Source: Phyto melanocephala (taxonomy: Eukaryota > Arthropoda > Insecta > Diptera > Rhinophoridae). From it: 64,000 nucleotides of DNA. A model generated the notes under the pieces. It saw only the letters and a program-made list of their open reading frames with translations. It ran no database searches and was not told where the DNA came from. Location: NCBI GenBank assembly GCA_941918925.1, contig OW799237.1:93779015-93843014 (forward strand), written 5' to 3'. Of this stretch, positions 11,224 through 23,304 are shown piece after piece; the stretch's first letter is position 1; each line of letters begins with the position of its first letter. A program made the translations under genes and the position numbers.

Positions 11224-11876
11224 AGACGCACAATTGCGACGAACGACGAATTTTTCGCTGCGAATATTCGTTGTCAGAAATAAAACACATTTCTTATATG
11301 AGAATGCTTACAACTATGACGTCGGTCGAAGATCACTGTACGCGGCGAACTTTGCACTAGATTTATTTCTATTTCTTACGCCGGCGAACGACGAACAAAT
11401 TGGTGCAAGGTGACCATTTTTATTAAAATTGGGTTTTACTTTAATATTTTTTTCAGTTTTTATTTTAAAACATTTAACATATATATAAACAATTTAACTA
11501 GAAAAATTGTTTTTATTTGGATTTTTTGAATATGTTTAAATTTTTTAATGATTTTTGTTTTTTAATATGGTCACACTATTAGCTGTTATAGATAAAAAAA
11601 ATTTTATTATTGTTTACTGCACGTACGCAGCACATTATTTGTAAACGTTTACTTAACCGTAAATTATATTTATTATTTTGCTGAGCTTCACAAAAATTTA
11701 AATTCTTTGATTATTTTTGTTCTTTCTTTGCACAATCAGTAAACAATTTTATTAACTATAAAAGATGTTACTCTTTCGTCGTTATTGTGCTTCATACGAC
11801 CAATTTACAAAGCGAATTTTTACCGACGAATTTATCGTGTTGGACAAAATTCGTCGTTCGTCGCAATTGTGCGCCT
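11224..11876. mobile_element. 653-bp element with 31-bp inverted ends, nested in mariner relic
   Basis: The left end AGACGCACAATTGCGACGAA (then CGACGAATTTT) is matched in complement by the right end with one mismatch over 31 bases (AGGCGCACAATTGCGACGAA…). A second, weaker GTCGTTCG/CGAACGAC pair lies just inside (near 11385 and 11775). It encodes no protein. The outer ATG/CAT bases may extend the repeat. The target duplication is unclear. It is younger than the mariner relic it cuts. Confidence 0.7.
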
Positions 11877-12034
11877 AGCATAAGATGCAATTGGTGCAAG
11901 AATTTAAACCTGCCAGCAACGAAATCAACTTTATGGAAAATCTAATTATAAGTGATGAAGCTAATTTACATCTGAATGGCGTTGTAATAAGCAGAACTGT
12001 AGGTTCCGGAGTTCTAAAAATCCAAGAGCCATTC

Positions 12035-12152
12035 ATTGACGCCAATTGCACGCCAATAGGTGTACAGTATGGTGTGGCATTACATCTGTCCTGTTTTTAT
12101 TGACGCCAATTGCACGCCAATAGGTGTACAGTATAGTGTGGCATTACATCTG
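12035..12152 (+). repeat. 54-bp direct duplication inside the mariner relic
   Basis: The block beginning ATTGACGCCAATTGCACGCC and ending GGCATTACATCTG occurs at 12035-12088 and 12099-12152, with a period of 64 and one difference (GTATG against GTATA). It looks like a recent local duplication. Confidence 0.85.
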
Positions 12153-12564
12153 AAAATATTATTGGGCATTACTTCTTTGCAATGGAAAATGTATCTATAA
12201 ATGAATAAGTACAGCGGTATCGGTTAATGCTTAAACATTTTTTATGTCCTGTTTTTGAAAACATACCTGAGATGTAGTATCAACACGAATTAGCCACTGT
12301 CCACCCTGCTCGAGACACAATGATACTTTTGAGTAAAATTTTTGCAGAGCGAATAATTTCCAGAAATTCGGAAATAAATTGGCCAACACTTTCGCCAGAT
12401 TTGTCAGCATCCAACAATATTCTTTGCGATTATTTTAAGGAGCAAAGCTCAAATGCAATCCTTGAACTCAAAGCCAGTACTATTGGCGAAATTCTAGCAC
12501 TTGAAGAGTGGTTCTTTAAATAACATTATCCTCAATACTTGCTGTATAAAAATTGCTATTTTGT

Positions 12565-15500
12565 CTATTTTATCATCGGAAAAAAATATATCAAAGCGAA
12601 AAAGTTTTATTAAATTTTTTAAACCTCTTGGTGACTTTTGGCCCAACCTGTACTTAATACTTGTTCTTTTTGTAATACCATAAAGACTAAAATGTTTATA
12701 ATTATGTTTTTAATGTCCATAAATTTTATATCTTAGCAATATTTTTACAGTTTTTCCTTTTTACGAAAATAAAATAAATAAAATTTCTAAAGGTCCTTCT
12801 GTCTGTCTCCTTGCCAATATCAAGCTGTGTGAGTTTAAATTTTTCATACGTTTTTCTTTGTTAATAAAATCTACAATTATTTTTAATGAACTGTACAATT
12901 TAGTGAACAGCAGTTCTTTTCTTTTCTTTTTGTTTTTTTTTTTTTTTTTTTTTGTTTTTGCGACCTTAGACCAGAATTCATATTTTAACACACTGTTACT
13001 TAAACAAACATTTAAAACCCAAAAACATAAGTTCGTAGGGAAAAGAAAAAAACAAAAAGTTGTATAAAACATTGTTAAATAAGTTTAAATCCGATTAAGA
13101 ACGTTAATCATGAATATAAACTGTAACAAAATATAACAAAAAAATAAATGAAAAAAATGAGCAACAGTACATAATAAACAGGCATTAAAAGGAACAAAAG
13201 GACTTTGCACACATTAATAAACATACACAAACACACACACATACGCAAACATAGAACGTAAAACAAACAAAGCGACAGAATAAATTCTTTTAACCTTGTT
13301 AATAATTTTGCAAGGTAAAATTATTATTAAAATAAATACCCACGCACACAGAGTAAAAAAAATTAAAGAGATGTTAAAACAATTTTAATTTAAAGAAAAT
13401 GTTCTAGAACTTTTTCTCATACCCTACACTACCATATTAGAGGTGAGAAATGGTTTTGAAAATAGATTTGCGTGTGTGATATGTATTTATCCAAAAGACC
13501 CTACAAGTCAGTCTGCCTGTGGAAGGATTTTCACGGTCAAACTTTCAAGACGATTTACATGAAATTCACCAAATGTGTTTATATAGCCACGAGTTTGATT
13601 GTGTGTCCTTGTGTGTATGTGGTAAACATTCTAAACAGTTAAGCGGCACTAATTTAAGTTCAGCTAAAATTTTTGCACTGTCCCAACAAACTGTGGTGTT
13701 TAAAAATGAACTGAATGTGAAAAATGCCATTAAATTGAAATTTTTTTTAAAAATATTATCAAATAATTTTTAAAGTGCTGCATGAAATATTAACTCTGGT
13801 CAATGATTTTATTGTTTATTATTCAAGTCAATAAAAACCATTTGAATGAACAAAAATTATAACCTAACCATCACCCAAACAATAAAAATGGTCATAAAAC
13901 TGCGAAAAATAATTTTGAACCATTGAACCGAATCGATTTAAATTCAACCAAAACATTTAGCACTAAACTTGTAACAACAACAACAACAACAACAACAAAA
14001 TATCCGTTCTGTGGAAGTAAAGTTGTATGCGAGAATCTGAGCTTAACTCGCAAAAATTTTACCACAATAATATTTATCATACACATTACAGTGGAAGCAA
14101 GGTTGTTATTGAGTGCTTAAATGTGCCCCTAATTATGAAGTCAAAAATAAAAAAAAATAAAAAAAATGGTTGCTATTTCAACGTAAAATGGAATAGGTTT
14201 AAAGTTAGTTTTGAAAATGGGTTAAGTCAACAATTTTAAAAAAAATTGGTTGGTTACAGTAATAACAATAACGGTAAGAGTCTGAAGAATAAATAACGAA
14301 GAGATTCACAACCGAACAAAGAACCAGAATACAATACTATTATTTCAATTAATTATTTTAACGCTGAGCATATCGTCAACAATTTCAAGGCAGAAATTCG
14401 CCCTCTGAAGCAATGATTCGTTACTTAGTTCATCGTCACCACCCTTATGACACCGTAAGAAATTTTTCTCCAGCCGCACTGTGTTGCGGCTAGTGGAAAA
14501 GTAACTTTTTTCCGATTATTTTTTTCAGTGTTTTTAATGATGCAATTTTGTCACAGACATTCCAAGTAAACAAAAAACACATAAAGCATATTTTTATATT
14601 GGCCCGTTGATTTTTAATTGATTTTAGAAGTCAAATAAACAAAATTTTCACGAAAAGAGGGGATTTCAAGGCTGTATTCAAAATGATCTCATTTGATTTT
14701 GGTGACAGATATTTTGATTCGGAAAAAAAATCTGACTTCGGACAAGTATCTTCTGTAAATAAAAGGAATGTTGTTTGAGACATTTTCATATGCACCTTTT
14801 TTAGAGCGAAAACCCGACTAAAGGTCCATTTTTTCTTAAAATTTGGGTTAGGTAAGCAATATCTAAAAAGTCCCAGAGAGTCCCAGTTCCAAACCACCAC
14901 AGAAATGTTACATAATTTGTTTTCAACGAACTGTGAAAAAATCAGCTGCCCATACCTGCCCTCCTGGGAGTTATAGCGATTTTAGTATATCACTCTCAGT
15001 ATTTATTCCATAGAAATAGAACGGAAATTCTCGGAATCACTTATTGAATAATTTAATCATATTGGTTTTTGGGTGACTTTCCGTCATAACTCTCTTAAAA
15101 CTGAAGCTATTGACTTCAAACCGGTATCAAATTAAAGCTTTTATTGCCACCTTTCAAATAAGAAATAAAATAGATTTTGGTTTTATATAAAATTTCAGAG
15201 TTATTCAACAAATGTCGAAAAATCATGAAAATTTGACGTTTATAATTCTTGTTCGGACCACCCTATAATTTATTTTAAAAACTAATCATAGGGTATTTAT
15301 CAGAAATAAAAGAAGAATTAAAATAATTTTTTTTTTAAATTACTCGAACAATTTTTTTTTTATTTTTGACTTTTGTTGAAAATTTGAACCAACAATTTTT
15401 TTCGGTGTAAATTTTTTTTCACTCATTCTGTTTGGGATTTTATTCTGACCAATCTGTAGAAGTTTCTCATCGATACAATTAAAATTACAGTTTAGGCAAT

Positions 15501-15630
15501 ATGATTTCCAAAAAATTCTGGTTTCGCAACACTGTGAGCCGGTAGACCGGTAGACATTCATTGGCGTAACTAGACTGTTCTTGCCATATACGTCTTAATA
15601 GGTCTTATCCTGCAGATCATCGGAATTGGC
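12565..15630. other. AT-rich stretch with homopolymers and an AAC microsatellite
   Basis: It holds a T-run at about 12936-12953, CA-rich text near 13230, and (AAC)n at about 13973-13997. The frames here (12761-13072, 13519-13773, 14631-14900, 15340-15561) are low-complexity with no family motif. A more even stretch at 14940-15260 may be a decayed repeat that I cannot name. Confidence 0.45.
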
Positions 15631-15639
15631 TTAGTTTTG

Positions 15640-17030
15640 CATTTTATTTGCAACAGTTGGCCCGATCTGAAATTAATTTTGTTGAAAATGTTATAATAAA
15701 CTATGAAGCTTATCTATATTTGAATGGCCTTTTTAACAAGCAGAACTGAAGGTTCTGGAATTCTGAAAATGCAATAGCAGTCTGATGGTGTATTACATCT
15801 GAAAATATTATTGCAAATTAGAATTTTCGCTGTGACAGACGATAGTTTTTGCATTTAGTAAATAGCTGTTGGTTTGTCAACTAATTTTTTTATACATTAA
15901 CATCAAGATCAAATGGATAAGTAGAAGGCAAACAGGTATGCTGTTCGTGAAAAATACCTATTTATTTGAAAGAAAGCTTAAATTACTTTTGCTAAAACTG
16001 CTTCGTAATGTAAAATTGTAAATGCACTAGCACATCACATATCTAAACATTTGGGATGGCAGAAGGACAGTCTGAAATAAGCGAAAGGGAATTATGGAAA
16101 TTCGTAGGTTTAATGGTATCTTTTAATGGAGGTTATAATTCATATGTGGGTATGTGGTATTTTTTTTAAAGGACCGTAACAGCACCTTTTGGGAGTGTGA
16201 CGTGCTTACGATGGACTACAACAGATTTAAGGAAAACTTTCGCCTACACAAAAAGGCATTCCAAAAAAAATGTGAAAAAGTTCAACATATCGAAAGATTG
16301 GATATCAGTAAGAGGCTCTGTATTCCACTCAAAAAGAAAGTGGCAAATAGAATTGTTCGCATTTGAATCGGCAGCGGAATATAGGACTGTTGGCAGTTTG
16401 TTATTTTTATTTTTTTTTTTTTCTTTTTTTCTAAAACAAAATTAAAACAACTTTACTTTGCTGACTCTGAATCCATTTTAATTTTACATTTTTGATTTTT
16501 TAATTTTTTGATTGATTGCCGATCGTGTTGCCATATTGAAAATGCTAAATTCAGTATAAATTCAATATGATTTAGTGCGTTTACGTGAAATCTAATACAC
16601 ATTTGGATGGGGATATTTCATAAGTTAATTTGAGTTTAGACTTTTAATGCAAATTAACGCTGTCCTCTGCCTATGGTATTACTTCTTTAAAAATTTAAAT
16701 GAAAGTGTTGTAACCGCATTTATAGAGCACTATCGGTTTATGATAATTTTTTACATTCTACTCTTCAAAACAGACCTGCGATATGATATCAGCCGGATGG
16801 AGCCACTGCCAGAGACACAATTCCATTTTAAAGTCAAATTTTTTAAATATAAATAATTTCCATAAATTTGGAAATTTATTGGCTGGCGCGTTCGCCAATT
16901 TTGCCGCAACAACCGACTATTTTCATTAGGGTTATTTGAAACAGCGAGTATATATGAACTAGCCCAAGACATGTCTTGAACTCCAGGCTAATATTGTTGC
17001 AGAAATTCAAAGGTTGCAGCCTCAAATTTT
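15640..17030 (+). pseudogene. highly decayed mariner-like relic split by a Harbinger relic
   Basis: QQLARSEINFVENVIIN, then LYLNGLFNKQN (about 15650-15750), corresponds to the mariner block around the first Asp, but the Asp position reads Tyr (NYEA where SDEA is usual). The protein resumes near 16670 with YYFFKNLNESVVTAFIEHYR and continues to the decayed counterpart of the QQDGATCH region (16790-16830). A decayed NWPxRSxDL segment (YWLARSPIL) lies near 16878-16904. About 800 bases of unrelated DNA between the two halves contain Harbinger coding traces. Confidence 0.65.
16154..16425 (+). pseudogene. PIF/Harbinger nuclease relic
   Basis: Two overlapping frames together give the N-terminal part of a Harbinger nuclease (DDE_Tnp_4). 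One frame reads FKENFRLHKKAFQKKCEKV then IPLKKKVANRI. After a shift the other reads LFAFESAAEYRTVGSLL. The lysine-rich PLxKKVA followed by SAAEYRTVG is the family's helix-turn-helix approach. Nothing of the DDE core follows, because a T-run begins at about 16406. It lies inside the mariner relic. Confidence 0.7.
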
Positions 17031-17039
17031 CAAAAATTT

Positions 17040-18780
17040 TATGGTAAATGCTCTAAAATGAGCGAGCCTGAAAACTGGGGTGGGTCATTTAGGTGACATT
17101 ATTTTCCATACTTGCACCCTTATATTGAACATCATTACTATGGTAACAAAAACTGTAACAAATTTTAATGTCAAGTAACTAATATCTATTTTAAATCTAA
17201 TTTTGGTTTTTCTCGCATATGGCGGATTGTGTTTTAGTAACTTTGGCTTGCAAAATACTTTTAATTTTATTTATTTTATTTCTTTTTTAATTTTTCTTTG
17301 AATTTGAAGAAAATTTAAAAAATGCTCTTCTTTAAAATATTTTCCGATTAATGATTTTTATACAGGAAATTTAAAAATTCATTAGGACTTTTACAAACAG
17401 GAATGTTGATAAAGTTTTGTATATGGAAATTTTTAAATTTTTAGAAAATGTTTGAAATGTTTTTCATTGAAAAAGCCGATGACATTTTTCTTAATTTAAG
17501 AAATTATTTCACTTAATTTAGTCTTAAAAATTTTTTAAATATTTTGGTGAAAAAATGGCGGATAGAATATAAAAACGTTTGACATCCACGGTTTTGCAAA
17601 AATTTCTAGATTGTGTGCGACTTGCGCTAAAAGTGTTTCTAGAAAAAATATCATAAGATCCACGAAACTTGATAGAATACAACAGTATTCCACCTTAAGA
17701 ATGTACAATAAAATTTTTAATGAAAAGAAAACACATTAAAAAGATAGAACATCATAATGAATTGGAGTTGCAAATAATATATGAATGTCTGTATGTATGT
17801 CTCCATGTATGTATAAATATACAAATACATTAATGTATATGTGAAAGTATGTATGAGAAAACGCATTACGTTATTTCAATTTATGTACTTTATTTCTTTA
17901 CAATGATAGATGAAAAAAGCGAAAAGAAAGAATAAAAAATTGCAAAGGAAATTCGCTAACCACCGATGATTGGTTTGATAGCAGCAGAGCTGAGAAAGGA
18001 TATTGAATTATTGAATAGAAAAGAAAACAATAAGCAAAAGTAATGGAACGCTGTCAAGTAAAATGGAAGCTATTTGTTGATGAAAGCATTTAAATCTAAA
18101 TTAAATACGCGTTTGCTTTTGTGTTTACTTTTGTTCATGAGCAATTGAATCGCATAAAAAAAAATCTTATAAATAAATACGTTTTAAATTGTGAATGAAG
18201 GCATGTGTAAAAACAATACTAATACTAATAGCAATTTTATATACATACTTACATACAAGCACACACGACTATGATTGACAAATGAAAATAATGTGTATCA
18301 GCTGAAGTATGGATGCTATTTGCCACCGGTAAAAAGATTTCTTTTACCGTCATTAATTGAACACAAATACAAAATGGTGTGTAAAGTTTTTTAAACTGTC
18401 TCAGAGTTTATGTGGGCGACACATGCCTAGCGAGACTCTTTCTCCCCCTGTTCCAATATACGTCGACACCATGCTAAGTAAGTGTTTTTGATAAACTGTG
18501 AGCACCCAGTTATTATGTCAAACAAAATCATTATTTATATTCTCATATATATTTCTTCTAGCATCAGTTGGCAATAGAATCCGAGGAAGTTAAATGAATA
18601 AAACTCTTAATACAGGGTGTTTTCTTAAGCTTGATACCAATTAATAAAGGATTAACTTTCAAATGAACTGCTATAATCTGCTCAACTTTTGACATTTACG
18701 ATGTACTACGGCAAAATATATTTATAGATTTAGGCTTGAACACCGTTAAAAAACTATTGAAATTTACTTTAAAAATGTAC
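17040..18780. other. AT-rich spacer with GTAT-rich stretches
   Basis: TGTATG-type simple sequence occurs at about 17785-17860. The rest is AT-rich with no coding or repeat structure that I recognise. Confidence 0.45.
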
Positions 18781-18784
18781 TCTA

Positions 18785-19420
18785 GTTTGGATTCCTGCGC
18801 ATAAGGGCCACTATGGTAATGAGCGGGCTGATGAACTAGCCAGGAGAGGATCTGCTTTGGATATCTCTAACGCAATTGCAGTTGCAATCCCGTTAGGGAC
18901 TATTAAAGGCAGAACCTCCAGACACTTTCTCCGGAAGGCTAATGACAGGTGGTGTGGGCTGAGCACGTGTAAGGTAGCACGGCTTACGTGGCCCTCTTTT
19001 GATGCACGACGTACATTGCAACTTACTAGTCGAAGTCGAAGGGACATATCGAGGTTGCTGGCGGTATTGACGGGTCACTGGATGTTAGGCAAACATGCAA
19101 GTCGACTCGGACTTCCATCGAACGACCATTGTCGGTTTTCCACCTTCTCTGCGAGTGTCCTGCACTGGCGGCTAAAAGATACAGATTTCTGGGCGAACAT
19201 GTACTGGATGGCCTCTCTGCGATATCTGAAGTTGGACTGAATTATCTACTGAGATACCTCACGGCCACGGAGTGGATCTAGAACCCTTACTCTTGGATTT
19301 ATTCTGAGATACATTAAAAGCTGACGAGTGATGTGGTCCTGTCAAAACGGAGTCATATAGACTCTACTTGACTGTTGGCGTGCAGCGAACTACCACGATA
19401 ACCAACCAACCAACCAACTT
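18785..19420 (+). pseudogene. 5'-truncated LINE: RNase H, C-terminal Cys region and CCAA-repeat tail
   Basis: The frame starting at 18785 reads WIPAHKGHYGNERADELARR, the C-terminal RNase H motif (H…G/N-E-x-A-D…A) of LOA/I-type non-LTR elements. It continues for about 110 residues. After LPSNDHCRF a small deletion or shift occurs near 19135. The adjoining frame gives FHLLCECPALAAKRYRFLGE and stops at 19279-19281. The 3' UTR ends in CCAACCAACCAACCAAC at about 19400-19417, a LINE tail repeat. The 5' boundary at about 18780 is an abrupt truncation. Local G+C is far above the surroundings. Not functional. Confidence 0.8.
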
Positions 19421-19547
19421 TAAAAATGAGCCCTCAATTTAATCGTTTTGCGATGATATTAATTTTTTGCTTAACGAATTCGTAAATTAACTTAATGGCC
19501 ATATATGGCAAAAGACCAATCTACAACAGAGCCTAAAGACTCAAGTA

Positions 19548-20520
19548 TAGGGTGACTCATTGTGGGGTGTGATTCATAATATAAAATTAACATATAAACT
19601 TGAAAGTTATTGTTTTCTTCATTTATTTTATTCAAAATCTATCGAAAAGGTTATTAAGTAAATTTGATAAAAACTTGAAAGTGAACTTAAAATTTGTATT
19701 ATCAGTTCAAAGAAAAAATTTTTGCCACTTACTGTTTGTTAATTATCTTATGTGAATGTTGGCCACGACTACGTCTGAGGTGGTCCATTCGAAAAGCCCA
19801 ATTTTGGGCGACTCGTTTGACACAAGTAAAGTTGACTTCCAAAGCGTCAATCGTAGCTGCCCTCACACTTTATATATGTCCAAAGAAAATAGTTTAAAGG
19901 TGTAATATCGCACAATCTAGTTTGACAATTCACCGTAAAATAGAAATATAAAAACGTAAAATTCTGTGCTCACCAAGATAATTTCTCAACAACTCCATGG
20001 TTTTACACGCTATATACCTCGTAGCATCATCTTGTTGAAACCACCGAGATCATACGCTTGAATTCCAGAATATAGTCCCTTTTGGTGCGATAATGGTTAC
20101 CATTGACGATAATATTCTAATTTGTCTAATTTTTTAAGAAATATGGACCAAAGATTCCAGCAGCCCATAACTCATTCCGTTGTTTTAATCGATATAATTG
20201 TGGCTCTTGATACTATTCGTGTTGTTTATCAGCCCAAATATGGCAATAAACACACGCATTGAGCTATCTATGGAGACAGAAATGTGCTTCAACAAAATTT
20301 CACGATAAAATACCGAATTTTAATTGAGTCTTTCCACGAAAAACATTTCTCACAAAACGCTGTTTTTCGCTATACAGCTGAACAGTTTATATAAATATAA
20401 CAAATAATCGATGATTAGCAAACTATACTAAACAAAAGTGACAAAACATTTTGATATGAGTCATGCTTGATCTGTCTAAAAAAGACTATTGAAAATTAAA
20501 GCTAACGATGAATCACCCGA
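19548..20520 (-). mobile_element. mariner-like element with both ends, decayed transposase
   Basis: Inverted ends TAGGGTGACTCATTG and, in complement, TCGGGTGATTCATCG are flanked by TA. On the minus strand the C-terminus reads VAQNWAFRMDHLRRSRGQHS (about 19755-19815), and WFQQDDATRYIACKT lies near 20000-20045. Other motifs are lost to substitutions and shifts. At about 973 bp it is shorter than the 1.25-1.3 kb of intact mariners, so sequence has been deleted. Confidence 0.72.
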
Positions 20521-20559
20521 TACATCCAGAAAACGGCCCCCTTTTGTACGGTTTATACG

Positions 20560-20800
20560 CAGCGGGCATTATCGAATATTATTGCTTCCAAAAATTATGC
20601 CAAAGCTCTCATTACGGTCAATCCATGACTTTTTTTTAACAATATGTCTCACTTTGATCCTGGTTTCCTCAGGATAGCGCTACGTGCCAACGACGACCAC
20701 AACCATCGATTTATTGAAACGAAAATTTTGCGATAAGTCAACTTGTCAATTGGCCTCCAAGGTCGCGTGATTTTACAAAAGGGTCCACGTAAAGTCACTG
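20560..20800 (+). pseudogene. mariner-like fragment, plus strand
   Basis: QDSATCQRR (about 20669-20695), an in-frame stop, then LVNWPPRSRDFT (about 20744-20779) match the mariner blocks QDGATCH and NWPPRSxDLT around the second catalytic Asp. It abuts the minus-strand copy ending at 20520 but has the opposite orientation, so it is a separate insertion. Confidence 0.65.
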
Positions 20801-20804
20801 GTTT

Positions 20805-21265
20805 ATTCTTGTAAAGCAGCAATAATTAAAGTCTTGGAAGCCAAAAATTATTCATAACAATATAAACCAGTCCACATCTATTTATTACTATTTCTCTTTT
20901 TTTTTTACTTTTATTTGAACTTAATTTAAATTTTTAAACAAACAAAAATCAAACTAACCTCCTAAGATCCGGTTTTTTCGGACATTGTAGTGCCAGTTCT
21001 GTATAAGATCGGAAATAACCCTTGACCATTAACTTTTTTTAACTTTTGATGTAGTGAGAAACTTATAAAATTATATCACAAACATTTTTGCTAAACATTT
21101 TAAGCCGCTATTTCCCGTACTAAGGGAATTTTTTGCCACTTTTTAAGAATGAAACAAAATGGTCCAATATATTGAAAGACAAAAATAGAAATTAATTTCA
21201 GCACATCAAACAAACCTATTGTTTCATAAAACTATTTTTGGTATAAAATTCGTTTTTTGTTAAAA
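20805..21265. other. AT-rich spacer, nothing recognised
   Basis: No motif, frame or repeat that I can support. Confidence 0.45.
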
Positions 21266-21269
21266 AATT

Positions 21270-22100
21270 TAATTTTTCATATTTTTTCTATCCGCACCAC
21301 TTTCCTGGCCTTAGCAAAGCTTTTAAGTTGTATTTATTTAAAGATATATTTTGATATCATCTGCCACCATCTTTACCTTTATTAAATCCTTACCCTTTTT
21401 TTGTTAACATTAGAAAATTGTTATCAAACGTAGCTCGTACTAAATTTAAATTAAATAGAGGCTAGAGTTTCTCAGAATGACATCATATGAATTTTTATCT
21501 GGGGACGTGTTGCCCTCTACTCAGATCCTATCATTTTTGTACCCAAGAAATAAACTGATATTGCAGATAGTTGTATGGTATTTAAAGCCTTTATTAAATA
21601 TAGTTCTGCAAATATGTCATTAAATATATTTTCTTTGTATGAAAAGTGCCACGCCCTCTTATTTGATCCCAACCAATCATTTAAATGAATTGTAAAATTT
21701 TTATTAAAATGTCTAATACTAGGATTAAATACTCTAAAGTTTTTAGTTTCTGCAACATGTCATACAAAGAGTTTTTTTATGGGGGGTATCACTTTCCCTG
21801 CCCCGATCGTATCGGTTGTTGGCTGAAATAACGCAAATGATTTAAAAAAAAAGCTTTTAAAGTCTTGAGAGTATAGAAATAATAGCTTCAAAAATATTTG
21901 ATAAATTATGTTTTATTTATATTGAAGTTGCCACGCCTACTATTATTTTCCAACTCATTTAAATTTCATATTTATTAATATTATAATACTTCACACTAAT
22001 TTTGTAGGCTTTAGGTATTACAGTACTCTGGATATAAAAAACAGTTGATTTTGTGTAGGCGGTGCCACACTCACTTCAAATTATAAAAAAAATGTTCGTT
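21270..22100. repeat. diverged tandem array, ~139-bp unit
   Basis: A GTGCCAC/TTGCC-containing block recurs near 21509, 21648, 21787, 21928 and 22062, with spacing 134-142. Each is followed by AT-rich text with TCATTTAAAT-like pieces. The clearest unit contains AAAAGTGCCACGCCC. Units are strongly diverged. The complementary GGGCGTGGC theme is also seen inside the Helitron at 35.2-35.6 kb. Confidence 0.5.
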
Positions 22101-22104
22101 AGCA

Positions 22105-23300
22105 CCATTATAGAGCTTCATAAATAATTTAAAGAAAAAATAAATAAATCCATACCTCCTTCTCCGGTGATGTGCTTAGCAGCGGCCAACATAAATTTTT
22201 TTTTATATAGAAGAAAAAGAATTAGCCGAATCGGTTAACGTAAAAACTTAAATCGGATTACTTCGCCTAATTAAAAAGTAAATTATACAAGTGGGTCCAG
22301 TGGTACCTTAAATTTAGATAAATTAATGAAGTGGGCGTGGACAATATTTCTTTGTGTAAAATCCCAGTCTGGGTTATGACAAACATAAAAAAAAAATTGC
22401 GAAATTGGTGCAGCCATTTTTAAGTGATGCGATTACCAACGAACGACATTATAATTTGTCTAATATGTAAATGTAGATAATAAACAAAATCTAACAAATA
22501 AAGTTTTTAATAACTGACCTTTACTAAAGCGCTTCTTTCTTTTAATTTAAATAAAATAAACTTGTGTGTGCGATAATATTTTATTATTTTGAAAAGCCTA
22601 TCGTGGTGCGACTTAAGAAAACCCTACACGAAAAACTGTAATAATGCCAAATTGCACGAGTTTCTGTTAATTTAAGGTTTAAAGAATATTGCCGATACTC
22701 CTTCACCAAAAAAAATGTTTTGAGTAAACATATGTAAATCTCTTTTCCAAAAAAAATTTTTAATATTTTTCGGTCTATAGAAAATTTATTTTAAATTATG
22801 TTGTTAGTTAAAAATTTTTTTTTGCTGAAAAGAAAATTTAAACAAAACCTTAATCACAATTAATATATTTAAAAACTTTTTCTTTCGATTTCTTTTTAAA
22901 GAAAATTTTGTGAAAAACTTCTAAGGATTAGTTAGATATTTTAAAACAATGTCTTTGTTTTATGCTAAATTACAAATAACTAATTATTATGCAGGTAACT
23001 TAACAAAAACTTGTAAAGCCCGCACCAACAATAATATTTTTTCTCTCCCTTCTAACTACAAAAAATATATGTTTTTTCTTTGCACTGTTGTCTGCGAATT
23101 AAAAAATAATAATAAAATTACTTCACATACAGGCAGAAGCAAAAAATTAATAATAAAAGAAATTTTACCACCCACCATTCTTGTTGTATGATTGTCTGTT
23201 TACCTGGTCTTTTTGGTACACGAGTACTTTCATAAACATTGACACAACAACAGCGACAGTAGCAACTACAGCAACAAAAAAGCTTTTCTATACGGATTCT
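22105..23300. other. AT-rich spacer, nothing recognised
   Basis: The frame at 22949-23191 has no motif. (AAC)-type simple sequence lies near 23245-23275. Confidence 0.45.
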
Positions 23301-23304
23301 TTAA

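Larger units (their letters stand above)
11100..12560 (+). pseudogene. mariner-like transposase relic split by a later insertion
   Basis: The N-terminal part before 11220 reads SIRSRSVQLGMAYIKLRRIL, the helix-turn-helix end of a mariner transposase. The protein resumes at 11885 with MQLVQEFKPA and IISDEANLHLNG, the segment holding the first catalytic Asp. A block at 12320-12430 reads IFAERIISRNSEINWP and SPDL, which is the region just after the second Asp. The 653-bp element at 11224-11876 interrupts it between the HTH and IQLVQE. Stops and an internal duplication (12035-12152) show it is inactive. Confidence 0.75.

Noticed and set aside
11219..11413. 64-residue frame at the left end of the nested element
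   Set aside because: It begins inside the inverted terminal repeat and has no motif. The same repeat on the right gives no matching frame.
12761..13072. 103-residue minus-strand frame
   Set aside because: A lysine run from a T-homopolymer and low-complexity composition. No family motif.
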